DNA from: Karstenula rhodostoma CBS 690.94
Taxonomy: Eukaryota; Ascomycota; Dothideomycetes; Pleosporales; Didymosphaeriaceae
Direction: 5' to 3'
Length of the DNA: 64,000 bases
NCBI GenBank assembly: GCA_010093485.1
Contig: MU001504.1
Location: 379,769-443,768 of the forward strand
This document shows positions 22,901-33,084 of this stretch, in pieces. The notes beneath the pieces are model-generated. The model saw only the letters and a list, made by a program, of their open reading frames with translations. It was not told where the DNA came from and searched no databases. Each line of letters opens with the position of its first letter. Positions within the stretch are counted from its first letter, which is position 1. Both the position numbers and the translations under genes were made by a program.

Positions 22901-23468
22901 AGAATGGGCGCTCGACGCAGAGGATATCGGCTACTGCCGCATCGACGGCTCAACCCCCATCACGGAGCGCCAGCAACTCCTCGACGTCTTCTACGCCGAC
23001 GAAAGCATCCCCGTCTTCATGCTCAGCACGAAATCCGGCGGCGCGGGCATCAACCTCGCCTGCGCTAACAAGGTGGTCATTTTTGACAGCAGCTTCAATC
23101 CCCAGGACGACATTCAGGCGGAGAACCGCGCGCATCGCGTTGGCCAGACGAGGGAGGTCGAGGTCGTGAGGCTGGTTACTAGGGGTACCGTCGAGGAGCA
23201 GATTCATGCGCTTGGGGTGAGTAAGTTGGAGCTTGATAAGATGGTGGCTGGGGAGGAGACGGAGGTCAAGAAGGGGAAGGGGAAGGGGAAGGATGAGGTT
23301 GGGGCTTTGGATGCGGTGGAGAAGAAGGGGCTGGAGGCTGTGCAGGAGATGTTGATGAGGCAGTTGGTCGGGGAGGGGGAGGGGGAGGGTGGGGGTGAAG
23401 GCGATGTGAAGGCGCAGTTCATGGACGGGTTGAAGAAGGCGGGCTTGGATATGAGTGCGGCGCTGTGA
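19965..23468 (+). CDS. FUN30: SNF2-family chromatin remodeller, Fun30/SMARCAD1 type
   Basis: ATP-dependent nucleosome remodeller acting in heterochromatin and DNA-end resection in its family. Intronless, 1167 residues from the ATG at 19965; an earlier in-frame ATG at 19839 adds 42 residues unlike the family. The N-terminal 400 residues are disordered, with a UBA/CUE-like helical segment at about 230-270 (KVRRLGEVFNAWSVQERHDALILKKGNYNDAIDYLAML). A second conserved pre-ATPase block is at about 405-510 (ELLDFFNNCTVEGMVDL). ATPase motifs: Walker A DDMGLGKT near residue 605, DEGH at about 712 (the Fun30 group's form of DExx), TGTPLQN, FVLRRKKAQVLKHLP. The C-terminal helicase lobe starts near 960 (ALVFSQFTSVMDILEW) with RIDGSTPITERQ, STKSGGAGINLA and QAENRAHRVGQTR. 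The C-terminus is Gly/Glu-rich. Confidence 0.95.
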   Translation: MAYRRDPIETSSPPRFGGENTADEYNTIPTQPLDRMESSPHFAMPSDPFVTQPTQILPPHTTQPTQPLTPGKNRMYDPTSSQVQVLRSSPAAERVSSPVANKPQSQNRMVSAMAPPGTLARFPSAVPRPQTIDISSDDPPVTQDSDEEEYRGSNIPMSKIEQQRVRETPQKSSSFGFNLSDRFAHNQNGKRPADATSSFPPAKRPAIRQNGPSRALPIDLTDELRLEDINDLNLRSKVRRLGEVFNAWSVQERHDALILKKGNYNDAIDYLAMLPEKEERQSAPKGTAVVRPSPEPIVTKTTTAKRVLSKPSVSLQDRYAKTASQPNAPIAESPQKPARKGKLMRGRRNRSPSPITLSSSPPLPQPRPQQKLKQRVPHEDDEGIIISDGDDSDVQEEEEEVFHDDGELLDFFNNCTVEGMVDLSGHKAEDIRLILEHRPFISLDKVEKLHVDSRKPDTGKKARKPKITLGERLVDAARAMWNAYTTIDEVVKKCEERGRPMVNGMTRWGINIFGASTDGEIAATSLDDSDTGSNRDSGYQSPNTVGSDSDREDMRKVADRASGKRKLLKKPAIMNADIELKDYQVVGLNWLNLLWQNKISGILADDMGLGKTCQVIAFLSHLKESGAPGPHLIVVPGSTLENWAREFKHFSEEIDFQIYYGGQNERFQMQDEILQKIENNEIDVVLTTYDLCGRKEDNSFLRKCKPQMAIFDEGHMLRSSNTKRYQDLMKIKAKVRLLLTGTPLQNSLQELASILAFLMPDIFETEDVRESVAVVFKHKAKVNESDTHGTLLSTQRINRARSMMTPFVLRRKKAQVLKHLPTKTCRVEYCELTPIQKKLYSEQLERQRKILVDRAAGLLPKETANVMMRLRQAAIHPLLFRERFTDDILRKMSKVLPKEDIFRESVPEYIYQDLEPYRDFEAQKLCLQYPRTIGKFALKNGEWMDSGKVQKLIELLRAFKKNGDRALVFSQFTSVMDILEWALDAEDIGYCRIDGSTPITERQQLLDVFYADESIPVFMLSTKSGGAGINLACANKVVIFDSSFNPQDDIQAENRAHRVGQTREVEVVRLVTRGTVEEQIHALGVSKLELDKMVAGEETEVKKGKGKGKDEVGALDAVEKKGLEAVQEMLMRQLVGEGEGEGGGEGDVKAQFMDGLKKAGLDMSAAL

Positions 23469-23960
23469 GGGGTTTCGCTGCCCTCGACGGCCCTTTCTTT
23501 GGGATGGGATGGGCGTTGGACGTATCTTGGACTTCGCCTTGGATTCTGCACGCGGAGGTTCCGTATATACCTGGACTGAGGTGGTATCGGTATCGGTGGG
23601 GCGGCCCATGCATCCCCCCCTCTCTCACCACCGAGCCTTTCCGAAGCCAGCACGGCTGTCTGTAGTCGCGGTAGTTTTGCATAGCGTTGGCGTTTAGTCG
23701 CGGCACAGCAAGCCACAGCACATTCTATTCCATTCTATCTTTCTAATTGCTGCGAGGCGTGTGTGTTGGCAGTACACAACTTCGAGACACATCAAATCAA
23801 ACAATACAGGCTCAGCTGGAGGAATAGTGACGGATTGTGAATTGCAATGCAAGGCGCTTGCTATCAACGAACGCTACAGTTGAACTACAGCTACTTTGAC
23901 GAAAGTTGGTATCCCAAGAAATGAATCGTGTGGTGGGTGCGAAAACGATGGAGGGGCTGG
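23469..23960. other. Intergenic between convergent genes
   Basis: Nearly 0.5 kb between the 3' ends of the helicase gene (+) and the thioredoxin-fold gene (-). No gene recognised. Confidence 0.4.
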
Positions 23961-24900
23961 CTAGTCCTGGACGCTGCTCACGGCGGCCTTGGCCGCGGGC
24001 GTCGCGGGTTCCGCCTTCTTCGCGCTCTGCGGTGGATCTGGCTTCTTCTCCTCTTCTTCGTCCTCTTCAGAGTCCTCGTCGGAATCCTCCTCCTCGCTAC
24101 TACCCACCTCCTCGATCGCCGTCTGCGCCTCCACCGCCTTGACCTCCTCCTCCCCGAGCCCCTCCACCTTGCGCCCCTGGAACTCGCCCTTGCCCGCGTT
24201 CCCCGGCGTGCTCGGCAGCGGTACGCTCCGCGGACTGAGCAGGCCACCGGGCGAGGGCGCGGGCGCGGGTTTCGTGGGCGTAGACGCAGACGGCGAGGCT
24301 TTGGCGGCGAGGAGAGGGTTCGTGGTCGCGATCTTAGCGGGGATGTTTTTCTTGGAAGCGGCGAGGGAGGCGGCCTGCGCGCCGAGCTGGCGGATGGCGA
24401 GGTTCTGCTCTGGTGTTTGCGTCTGCGTCTGCGTCGGGGCGTTTTCCTTGTCCTTTGGAGGTGCGGGGCCCCTGCTCGCGGCGAGGGGCACGGCGACGGC
24501 GGGCGCGGGGACGGCGGGCGCCCCGAGGACTTCCTTCAGCTCGTCGTATTCGTTCCATTCTTCGACTTGGTCGAGGTCCTGTATCCACTGGCGTATTAGC
24601 CCTTCTCTCCTGTCCCCCTTTTTTTTTTCAAGCTAGGTGCATTTGGGGGATGGGCAGACGGACCGCAATCACGAAGCCCTCCTTTACTAGGAGAGGTAGC
24701 TTCTTCCCCCGCGCGCGCCGCTGGAACAGCTTCCGCGCGAGGTCGTCCGTCGCTGTGTCGACGCCCCTGAAGGGGATTTTGTTCGCCTTGAGGATCGTCT
24801 CGATGCGCGAGGTCGCCGTGATGATGTGCGAGGAGCCGGCCGTGAGCGAGGTGAAGAGGTAGAGCGTGGGGTCATTGTCGTAGACTGCGAGTTCGGCCAT
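23961..24900 (-). CDS. SH3BGR-like thioredoxin-fold protein with disordered acidic tail
   Basis: Two exons, join(23961..24587, 24664..24900), give 287 residues. The first 100 residues match the SH3-binding glutamic-acid-rich (SH3BGR) thioredoxin-like fold: a beta strand with LYLFTSLTAGSS, then TSRIETILKANKIPFRGVDTATDD, KLPLLVKEGFVIAW and IQDLDQVEEWNEYDELKEVLG. There is no CxxC, so redox activity is unlikely. The remainder is low-complexity, with repeated Thr-Gln pairs and Pro/Ala runs, then a long Glu/Asp run (about 230-265) like the acidic tail that names the family. The donor is GTCCGT, weak but consistent with phase and with a GCTAATACGCCAG branch/acceptor. It may be an adaptor; function in fungi is unknown. 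Confidence 0.8.
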
Positions 24901-25476
24901 GGTTGGGTGGTGTTGGTGTTGGTGTTACTGCGGTGCGGGGTGGGGGATGCTTCGCCTTCTGCTTGGAGAAGAGAAAGGAGAAGCGCGGTGGGGGTGAGGA
25001 TGCCGAGGCGAGATGAGATGCTGCAAGGAGAGAGCACGTGGCAGGAGCGAGCGGCGGCGGCAGCAATAGTGAAGCAAGGCGAGACAGAGAGTGGAGTGGA
25101 GATATGCGGGAGGACGTAGGCGGCTAGATTCACGTGCTGCGGGGCGCGCTCGGGCGTGTATTTTTATGCAGGGCAAGGCAAGACCCTTGTGTCCGCGGAT
25201 CGCCCAGGGTCTCGCACTACCGCCAGGATATCAACTGTGATTTTGTTCAGCGATTTTCTGATTGTTGACACGAACCACGAAGTGGTGTCCCGTAAAGTGA
25301 TAGACAAAATATGGACTGCTGCCCAAAAGTAACACAAAATGAAGCGTTGTAGGTGGATATACATTTGTTCAGTATGACAATGCTTCTTAATTGTGATTAT
25401 GTACGGAGACCGAGCGGATTAAATAGTGAACGCTGCATGCCATCCCCATCCTGCACTACTGTATTATTGCGTCCGC
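24901..25476. other. Intergenic, upstream of SH3BGR-like gene
   Basis: About 0.6 kb between the start of one minus-strand gene and the 3' end of the bZIP gene. Presumed promoter. Nothing else recognised. Confidence 0.4.
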
Positions 25477-27021
25477 TCAACTGCTGGCAATGGCTGAGCG
25501 GCTGGTGTTGCTCGTTGGTGTATTACCAGTCCCCTTCTTCGCAAATGCCGCCATCATCGCGTCTCTGACCTCGAACTCTTCCAAGACGGCACCGAACCTG
25601 TGTGATTATTAGCATTATGATTTGTACGTGGGGACGAGGTCACGACTCACCCGTAGCATCGCACCTTAGCCAGGAGCTCTCCCTTGATCCCCCCGATATC
25701 GGCCTTGCTCAGCTCCGCCAGCCTGGGCTCCTTCAACACCATAACCCAGGCCATGATCGGCGTGATCTCGCCATCCAGGGGAAGGCGATTGCTCAGATCC
25801 AGCAGCTTCATCAGGTCGGGCATGGCGATATCCGGCATCTGGTGCGGATACGTTTCCTCTGCATGGTTCGCAATGTGCGAGTCCGGAGGCGCAGTCGCCA
25901 TCAGCGCATGCCCAGAGATGATCTCTTCGGCGTCATGCGCACGCACCATGAGGTACTGCATGTGGTCCATGCAGGGGCGCTCGAGACTGCAGTGAGCGGA
26001 CCCAAGTCAGAACGAGTGCATTACGTTGCAGAGATTATAGCCGTACGGCGAGCGGTCAACGGAAAAGAGATTGAAGGACGGACTGAGAGTATGTGTTTGG
26101 AGTGCATTATTGCTGGGGTGGAGGAGAAAGATAAGGCGTGCGGTGGTCGTACGTTAAGACGAAGTCTATCCCGATCTGATCGTAGTCGAGCCCACTGTTC
26201 ATGTGTGGGACTTGTTGCGGCTGGTTCATGGAAACGTTCATGTCTTGAGAGACGGATCCTCGATGCCCGTGGCCGACTGTGGGTGGCGATGTGTAGCCGG
26301 TCGAATTCGTGCCTGTGCCGTAGCCGCCTGACACGCTGCCAGATGAGCTGCCTGCGTAGGAGCTGTTGAACCCTTGAAGACCGTTTGCTGGGATCAGGTT
26401 GTCGAAATTTATGCCGTGAGCCATTAACACTTCTTTCAGGCGGCGATTCTCTTCTACGACAGCGTCGCGTTCCTTGGAGACGTTGGTGAAGGATTCCTTG
26501 ATACGGAGAACTTCTTGTTCGAGTGCTTTGATGTACATTTCTTTTCGCTCTCGGTGCGTCCTACAAAGATTCAGCACATATACACTTGAGCAGGTGCGGT
26601 GGGAGTACCTCTGCGCCTGTCGATTCAGCTCCTGCCGGCGAGTCAAGGCCGGCTTGCTGTCAGGCTTGGGCCCTCTTCTCTTCGCGGGCTGCCCATCTAC
26701 CTCGTGTCAGCACAGCAACCCTAGTCTTGGGAAGCACTTACCTCGCGTCGTCTTTTTCTCGGTCAGGTTCTTGAAAAAGGCAAAGTTTGCCAACGGACTT
26801 TTGGTATCTGAATTACTGCCTATAGATTGCCAATGCCCTTTACTCTCCATGTCCGACACGAACGCCGAGCTACCTCTTCGACTGCCTGGGGCCTCGGAAA
26901 AACACTCCGAGGCGCGGCGAGACACGGGCGAAGGGTAGTCGACAAGCGCGCCGGCAGGAGGGTAGGTGGGCGCCATGGTCAGCACATCCGACGACCATGA
27001 CATGTAACGATTATGCGACAT
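25477..27021 (-). CDS. bZIP transcription factor (Yap-like basic region)
   Basis: Nuclear DNA-binding regulator. Five exons, join(25477..25597, 25651..25986, 26153..26560, 26609..26696, 26742..27021), give 410 residues. The basic region spans the exon 2-3 joint: PALTRRQELNRQAQR then THRERKEMYIKALE, an NxxAQxxxRxRK pattern like Yap/Pap1 factors but with His where those have Phe. The zipper follows (LEQEVLRIKESFTNVSKERDAVVEENRRLKEVL). Upstream, KRRGPKPDSKP forms a second basic patch. The middle is Ser/Gly/Thr-rich. The C-terminus (LERPCMDHMQYLMVRAHDAEEIISGHALMATAPP onward, through PIMAWVMVLKEPRLAELSKADI) is a well-ordered helical region, probably regulatory. The start at 27021 is the first ATG of the exon; ATGs at codons 7 and 16 are alternatives. 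Confidence 0.85.
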
Positions 27022-28769
27022 GGCCCTTAGAAAGGAAAAGTAGATATTAAATAATGTAGAAGGAAAGGCTTTGGTGGAACAGAAATTACAACAGGTGTAT
27101 TTGCGAGACCAGCTGCATTGTGTGAGGACCGCACGGGCTTGTATATGTAGGCCGAAGAAGGTGGACCCCGGTACGATGGTGACAACGTGGCGGACGCTGC
27201 GCTCGTCAATGCGGTGACGGTAGTGTTCGGTAAGAGGGGTTGCCGTAGTACACGGGATATAGCATTGTGGTCGCTCAGACGACACTGCGAGCACGAGACT
27301 TGCGGCGTCTCTGCAGAGTGCTTTTGGACGGATGACGAGCCAAGAAAACAAAAACACCGAAACAGACCAATAAGAGATGGCGATGTGTGGGTGCAGTGAA
27401 CACGGGGCAGACTCCAAGTGTAGCAGAAATAAGACCAAACAGTTATGCCTTCAAACACCAGGCAATCCAGGCCATGCGGAGGATGCCAAGAAACGTGTGC
27501 ACTCACTGGAGCCGTTCGGAAACTTTGCGTCCCCCATTGATGGGTCTGGAGAAAGGCTGGCCATGCTAAGTGGTCTGCATTGATCGACGAGCCCAATCTT
27601 GAGCGCGACCAGTTCGCGGTTGTGGCGAGGTAGACGTGGGGATTACCGCAGCACGAGCAGTCTCGTTCGTATTTAAACTGGGGCGCCAGTCGGACCCGGG
27701 TCAATGGAAAGTAGATTGGCGAAGCGCACGCGACAGAGGGCTATACGGTGGCATAAGCAAAGCAACACGTTCTTTTGCTCAATAATCAGCCGTGGTCGAG
27801 AAGACGCCGCCTGGACTTGGCGGTGGTGGTGGTGAGGCGTGAGGCGTGAGGCGTGAGCCACTGCGCGTCTTTGGGCGAGGGACCGATTGAGACACTCGGT
27901 GGTTCTTGTCGCGTCGCAGGCCGAGGCCACACGGTCACGAAGAACGGGTCGCGGCGGAGATGCTTACCACTGACCAGCGGTCCTTGAGCGCCACCGGATG
28001 ACGACGATTTGGAATGTTGGAGCTGGGCAGGCGTGGGATCCGGGGGTGAAAGTGAATGAGGCGGGTGAGGGAGGCCGAGGTCGGCAACAAGACGACAATC
28101 AGCAGCGCCAACGCATTGCAGATGGCCGCTGCAAAGCGGATGCGCGGGCTCTTTTATCTTTGCGCTGCTCTCTCCGGCTGAGATGGGTTCACCATGGCTG
28201 AGGCTGCACTCTGGCAGCCCATTGGCTTGTGCTCCTTTGCCCTGGCGGAGATAATGGAAGCCACCGACTAGCCGCCTTCCGCATCCATCACCAACACCAT
28301 CATACATATTGCATCGCATCGCATCTCTGCTTGCGCTTCCATCAATCTCTTCGCTGCATGAATCAGCCTGTGCACCACGCGCAGGCCATGGTTGCTATTC
28401 CTGTCTCTCACGAGGCCTCGAACGCGGGGACGGCCAATCGTCATCACTTCATATAGCGGCAATACCCTCAGTCCTGGGGCCTTGCAAAGACCTTGGAAAT
28501 CAACAGCGGTGCATCGTACAGGACAGAGTGCACCGGATGTTCCTGGCCACACCGCCTGCCATGACCTGGAACGCTAACGTCACTTGACGCATCCTCCTCG
28601 TACGAGGCTTCTTTCACGCTGAGAAATGAACTGGGAATCGAACTTGGAATTTCTCTATTGGCACCCGAGGTGCATCTCTAGCCGACCCCTGCTCCGACTG
28701 CGCTCGCTCGGGGCAGTGTGCACCGCCGCCTTCTTACGCTTCTGGTATTACACAAAAAAGCTCACGTGA
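27022..28769. other. Long intergenic region upstream of the bZIP gene
   Basis: 1.7 kb between the bZIP start (-) and the 3' end of the aldo/keto reductase (-). No convincing gene. A triplicated GTGAGGC heptamer array lies near 27831-27858. The length suits a regulated promoter and long leader, with many short ATG frames on the minus strand. Confidence 0.45.
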
Positions 28770-29962
28770 TCACGCCTTGGGCTTGTTCTGGAGTATGTCC
28801 TCGATCTCTTGGTAGACGTCGTCGGTCAGCTTGGACAGGAGCTGCAGCGCCTTCAAGTTGTCGTGGATCTGTTCGACCTTGGACGCGCCGAGGATTACGG
28901 TGCTGACGTTGGGGCTGCATCTCGGTCAGTATTTTCATCACCACTACTTGCAACTTTCGCATAACTCAATCGGGCATGACTTACTTCTTCGCAGCCCACG
29001 CTAGAGCGAGCTGAGTCGTGTTGCCACCAAGCCTCTCGGCGATCTTTCCAAGCTTCCTCACCTTCTCGAGCTTCGCCTGGCCCTCCTCAGACTTCAACTT
29101 CTCGACGGTGCTCTTGAAAAAGTCCGAGTTCGTGGCAAAGCGCGAGTCCTCCGGGATGCCTTTGTCGTACTTTCCGGTGAGGATACCGGAGTCCAACGGA
29201 GACCAGATGGTGGTACCCATCTGGTAGTTCTGGAAGAGCGGCGCATACTCCTTCTCGAATCGCTCGCGGTGGAAAGCATTGTACTGCGGCTGCTCGACGA
29301 TGGGTGCAATGAGGTTGTATTTCTCGGCGATGTCGTGCGCTTCTTGGATGCGCTCTGCCGGCCACTCGGACGTACCCCAGTAGTATGCCAGGTTGAGGTC
29401 GCGGATGGTCTGTGTGAAAGCTTCGACGATCTCCTTCATTGGCACACTGATCACGGTCAGGAGGCAGTAAAGCAACATATCGGCAAGACTTACTCGGGAT
29501 CATAACGATGGGCGAACACCACATCAACGTAGTCGTGCTGGAGACGCTTGAGCGAGCTCTTCAAGCCTTCGACAATATGCTTCTTGCTCAGTCCCCTGGT
29601 GTTGGGCTCCTTTCGTCCTGTTCCGAAATAGATCTGTTGCTGTCAGCCATTGCGCCCCTGGCGACATTGCACTAGGTTACCTTTGTGGTCAGCACATATT
29701 CGTCACGCGGCCATGCCAGCTCCTTGAATGCATTGCCCATCTCCACTTCGCACTCGCCCTTTGCGTAGGTCTCGGCGGTGTCGAAGAAGTTGATGCCGTA
29801 ACTCCAGGCAGCTTCCATGCATTCCTTGACGATGCTTCCCTTCTGGGTTCCTCCATAGGTCAACCATCCACCAAGCGAGAAGACGGAGACTTTGAGGCCA
29901 GCGGGCCCAAGGCGGCGGAACTGCATGTCCTTGGGGTCGAACTTGGATTCTACGGCAGGCAT
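28770..29962 (-). CDS. Aldo/keto reductase, Kv-channel beta-subunit-like (AKR6-type)
   Basis: NADPH-dependent oxidoreductase, cytosolic. Four exons, join(28770..28914, 28985..29446, 29494..29633, 29681..29962), give 342 residues. The AKR tetrad is visible: Asp and Tyr in [15 protein letters not shown], Lys in YVLTTKIYFG (exon 1-2 joint) and His in [10 protein letters not shown]. The family's [61 protein letters not shown] and the cofactor-binding C-terminus ([22 protein letters not shown]) match fungal homologues of the K+ channel beta subunit (voltage-gated channel beta-like). Phases 0, 2 and 2 close exactly. The substrate is unknown. These fungal proteins are not shown to bind a channel. 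Confidence 0.92.
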
Positions 29963-31161
29963 TGTGGCGGTATAGTTGTGTGACTGGGTTGTTCGTTGTG
30001 GAGAGGTGGGCTTATTTAATGTATGTCAATGCCAAAGGTATTCAGCGGGGTCGTACCGTCCCTTGTATGTGGAGGGGTACCTCCGTGTCCGATCCAAATG
30101 TCGTCATAAAGATACGCAAGCGAAAAAATCGAGGGGCAAAACCTCCCCGCCCTTCTCCCCAATGCTGTGTAGACACGGGTTGACGACACGGCAGATGTGA
30201 TGAAGTGGCCGCTCAAATGTGGTTTTGTATGATGCTGACTGTCAAGGGTTGCACACGTCTCATCAGCCTACATATTCACGCGCGCCAGCGTCTGTTCCTA
30301 CACAACATTCTTTCCGATGATTGAGGACGTCTGCGAGAGGCACAATGATGCCCCACCGACACCCTTGACTGCCGCCACTTGCCACCTGCCGATAAACCAC
30401 CGGTTACCTACACGTCGCGTAAATTGCGCACTGGTGCTGCATCCCTCTCCCCGAATACCTCACTTGCGAGTTTTGCCCGTCGTCGCACGAGAAAATCCTC
30501 TACGACTTCACGCCGCTGCGCGCTAGGTTTCGCATCATCGCAGGGGCTTGCGGTTGCACGCACACGTCCAATCCTCTGCCGCGTCACCAAATCTCCCATC
30601 CTGCGCATTCCAGATGCAGTAGTGACAGCCACACAAACAATGCCAGACTGGCACAGAAAAGCTTGAACATAGGGGTAAATGTTTTGAAACACGTTCACGG
30701 CGCCGATCTCCAGCTCAGCGCTATCCCACAACCAATCAAAAACCCGCCAAGGGCTCGTCACGTGGTGGCGCCAACCCTTCGTTGGCTGTCATTACTTCTT
30801 CATTCCTAGCTCTCACATACTAACTCGCGTTATTGCTTGAAGGGGCAGCGACTGTGGATCAAAGGATGCAGGTTGTGGAGTTGGACTGTCATGCTGAGTC
30901 TCATCTTCTTGTTGGTGATGATATATCAGGCGCGAGGCTGCACAGTAGAATCATCCTTCATCTCATTCATTTCTCAGTCAGCATTGTGCAGGTGAAGAAA
31001 GCATCGCACGTGTACATTCCTTCGTTCATTTGTTCATCATCTATATCCATACTTTCTACTCAACGCAGTCGAAGACCTCTTTATAAGATCCTCACCTTCT
31101 CAAAGTCCTACCCACAAACCACAACCCCATAACCACAACCACAACCACTACAACCACCAAC
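29963..31161. other. Divergent intergenic region, AKR / secreted protein
   Basis: 1.2 kb between head-to-head genes. No gene recognised. The right end carries a TATA-like TATAAG near 31082 and a CA-rich leader before the secreted protein start. Confidence 0.4.
31082..31087 (+). promoter_or_regulatory. TATA-like box upstream of secreted-protein gene
   Basis: TATAAG lies 80 bp before the ATG at 31162, followed by an ACAACC-repeat leader. The spacing suits a core promoter. Confidence 0.35.
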
Positions 31162-31833
31162 ATGGTCTCCCCCCGCTCCCTCATCCTGGGCTGTGCCCTC
31201 CTCACCACCACGCTCGCCCTCCCAACCCCCCAAACCACCCCCACCACCTCCAACCACACCTGCGCCATCACCGCCTCCGACCTCACCGCCATCGACCCCA
31301 CCACCGCCTCCTGCACCTCCGCTTCTGCCACCTTCGCCACCGAATGCGCCGACGCCACCCGCGCCGCCCCCGCCCTCACCTCCGCCTTCGCCAAATACGC
31401 CATCCACTCGCCCAACGTGCAAGCCGCCCTCGTCGCCCTCATGCTCTTCGAATCCGCCTCCTTCAAATACGCCCACAACCACTTCCCCGCGCCCGGCCGC
31501 CCCGGCCAGGGCACCCGCAACATGCAGATGGCGCCGTTCAACGAAAAATACGCCACGGACGTGTTTGGCGCGGATGCCGTCGCGGCTGCAAAGGCCGGCG
31601 CCCAGGGGGATTCTAGCGACGCCGTGCTGGCGCTGGTTAATGCTAGGGATGAAGACTCGTTTGGGAGCGCGGCGTGGTTTTTGACGACGCAGTGTGAGGC
31701 GAGTATCGTGGAGGGGCTTGCGGCTGGCACGGAGGCCGGCTGGGAGGCGTACTTGGTGGACTGTGTGGGGACGTCGCATGATACCGCGCGGGACGCGAGC
31801 TGGATTAAGGCGAAGGAGGTGCTGGGGGCTTAG
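31162..31833 (+). CDS. Small secreted protein with possible lysozyme/transglycosylase-like core
   Basis: Single exon, 223 residues. A clear signal peptide (MVSPRSLILGCALLTTTLALP) is followed by a Thr/Pro-rich spacer and one N-glycosylation sequon (NHT). Six cysteines in the mature part (CAI, SCTS, ECADA, QCEAS, DCVG and one in the head) suggest extracellular disulfides. The best-ordered part reads LVALMLFESASFKYAHNHF, then GQGTRNMQM about 20 residues later. Glu97-Ser98 followed by Asn120-Met121-Gln122 recalls the catalytic ES and the (G/N)-(L/M)-M-Q motif of soluble lytic transglycosylases. This is a motif-level inference. It could equally be an unrelated conserved secreted family or an effector-like protein. 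Codons are extremely C-rich in the first half. Confidence 0.7.
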   Translation: MVSPRSLILGCALLTTTLALPTPQTTPTTSNHTCAITASDLTAIDPTTASCTSASATFATECADATRAAPALTSAFAKYAIHSPNVQAALVALMLFESASFKYAHNHFPAPGRPGQGTRNMQMAPFNEKYATDVFGADAVAAAKAGAQGDSSDAVLALVNARDEDSFGSAAWFLTTQCEASIVEGLAAGTEAGWEAYLVDCVGTSHDTARDASWIKAKEVLGA

Positions 31834-33084
31834 GGGTGCGGACGGGCGGTGGATGGTGGAGGTCAGGAGGAGGGGCTGAAGCCGGGCGCTGCTCGTCGGT
31901 TGGGGGTGCATGGGTGGGGTGTTTTCGTGCCTGCGGTGCTTGGGGTGTTTTTGTTGCTTTGATACCCGGCTGGTGCTGCGAGTTAGGCACTGTGTGCTGA
32001 CTTGTGGTTGTCCGGCCTTTTTTTTTTTTTCCCCAATATATTCTTACTTTCTGCGGCGCGTCGTCGTGCCTAGTGTGGAAAAGCTCAGTGTTTCACCTGT
32101 GTAGAGTATGCAAGCGATGAAAGATTAGAAAAACCCGATTCGAAGGTCCTTATCCATCACCTTTCCAAGGTGTAGAACGACCAGATTAAGTTCATGCCCT
32201 TCTCTACCACAAGAATCGCAAAAGTCAACAAGTATCTTACCCCACCTTGACGACAAGACTGGAGCTGCCCACTCGCGGAAAAGTGCACTGGAAAGTGAGC
32301 GGGAGAGGTACAGCTAGCCTACTTATAACTTCAGCAACGCGCCGCTCCTCTACAGACCCGGCTCCCCGGGTTACCCAGCCCAACAGACTCCTGATCACGC
32401 GAGATATGAATTGGTTGTTGAGTGTGGTTGGTCTCCGCTTATATTTGATAATTGATCGATATATCTAACTAAATTTCCTTTACCTTGTAGAACAACATAT
32501 CTGTGATTTTGAGATGACCCAATTTTCCCCAGTATCTCTGTGCAGGCAACACCGCAGACGGTGCGTGCGAAAGCCAATATCGCGTTCGCTTTGCTGAGAT
32601 TCTTCTTTTCGACGGATTCGCTGGATGTAAATATAGAGTTTGAGGGGTTGCGGATACTCCTTGATAAGTGGCGATTACACGCCTGTTTCGCACGGTACAA
32701 GTTTCTGCTGGGGCGGGGTTTCTTGTGGTAAGCTGGCATAGTGGTACCTATACGCGGATATGCCGTATCGTGCATGATTGGTAGATATCGGCCGGGCAGG
32801 GTTGGTAAGTCAAATACGATATGCGAAAGGTTGGCTGGCGAGATCCGCTGGTAAAGTACCGAGGACGTTGGATCAACACGAAGATTTTCTTTGTCATGAT
32901 GTCTCACACGACTGCGCGGCAATCTGTAACCTGGCACTGCAACGAGATACATTGGAGATCTCAACTTTACAAGATTCCACGTTCTCGGAATAAGCATTGA
33001 GTTCCTGGAAATATATTGATTGGCTACCGCTTCCTCGTCGATACTACTCTTCATTTGATACGGATTGAGCCCCGTGAATCAATC
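31834..33084. other. Intergenic, possible decayed coding sequence
   Basis: 1.25 kb between convergent genes. A 219-codon open frame on the minus strand (32395-33054) begins with ATG but shows no recognisable domain, unusual Arg/His/Ser content and no splice partners. I treat it as unsupported. Nothing else is recognised. Confidence 0.3.

Noticed and set aside
27786..28319. 177-codon minus-strand frame between the bZIP and AKR genes
   Set aside because: Low-complexity, includes the GTGAGGC repeat, and no family likeness.
28620..28700. Possible tRNA on the minus strand (TTCGATTCCC-like T-loop)
   Set aside because: The T-stem does not pair and no acceptor stem, D-arm or matching anticodon arm could be folded.
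32395..33054. 219-codon minus-strand frame downstream of the secreted-protein gene
   Set aside because: It opens with ATG but has no domain, unusual composition and no splice partner. Not enough to call a gene.
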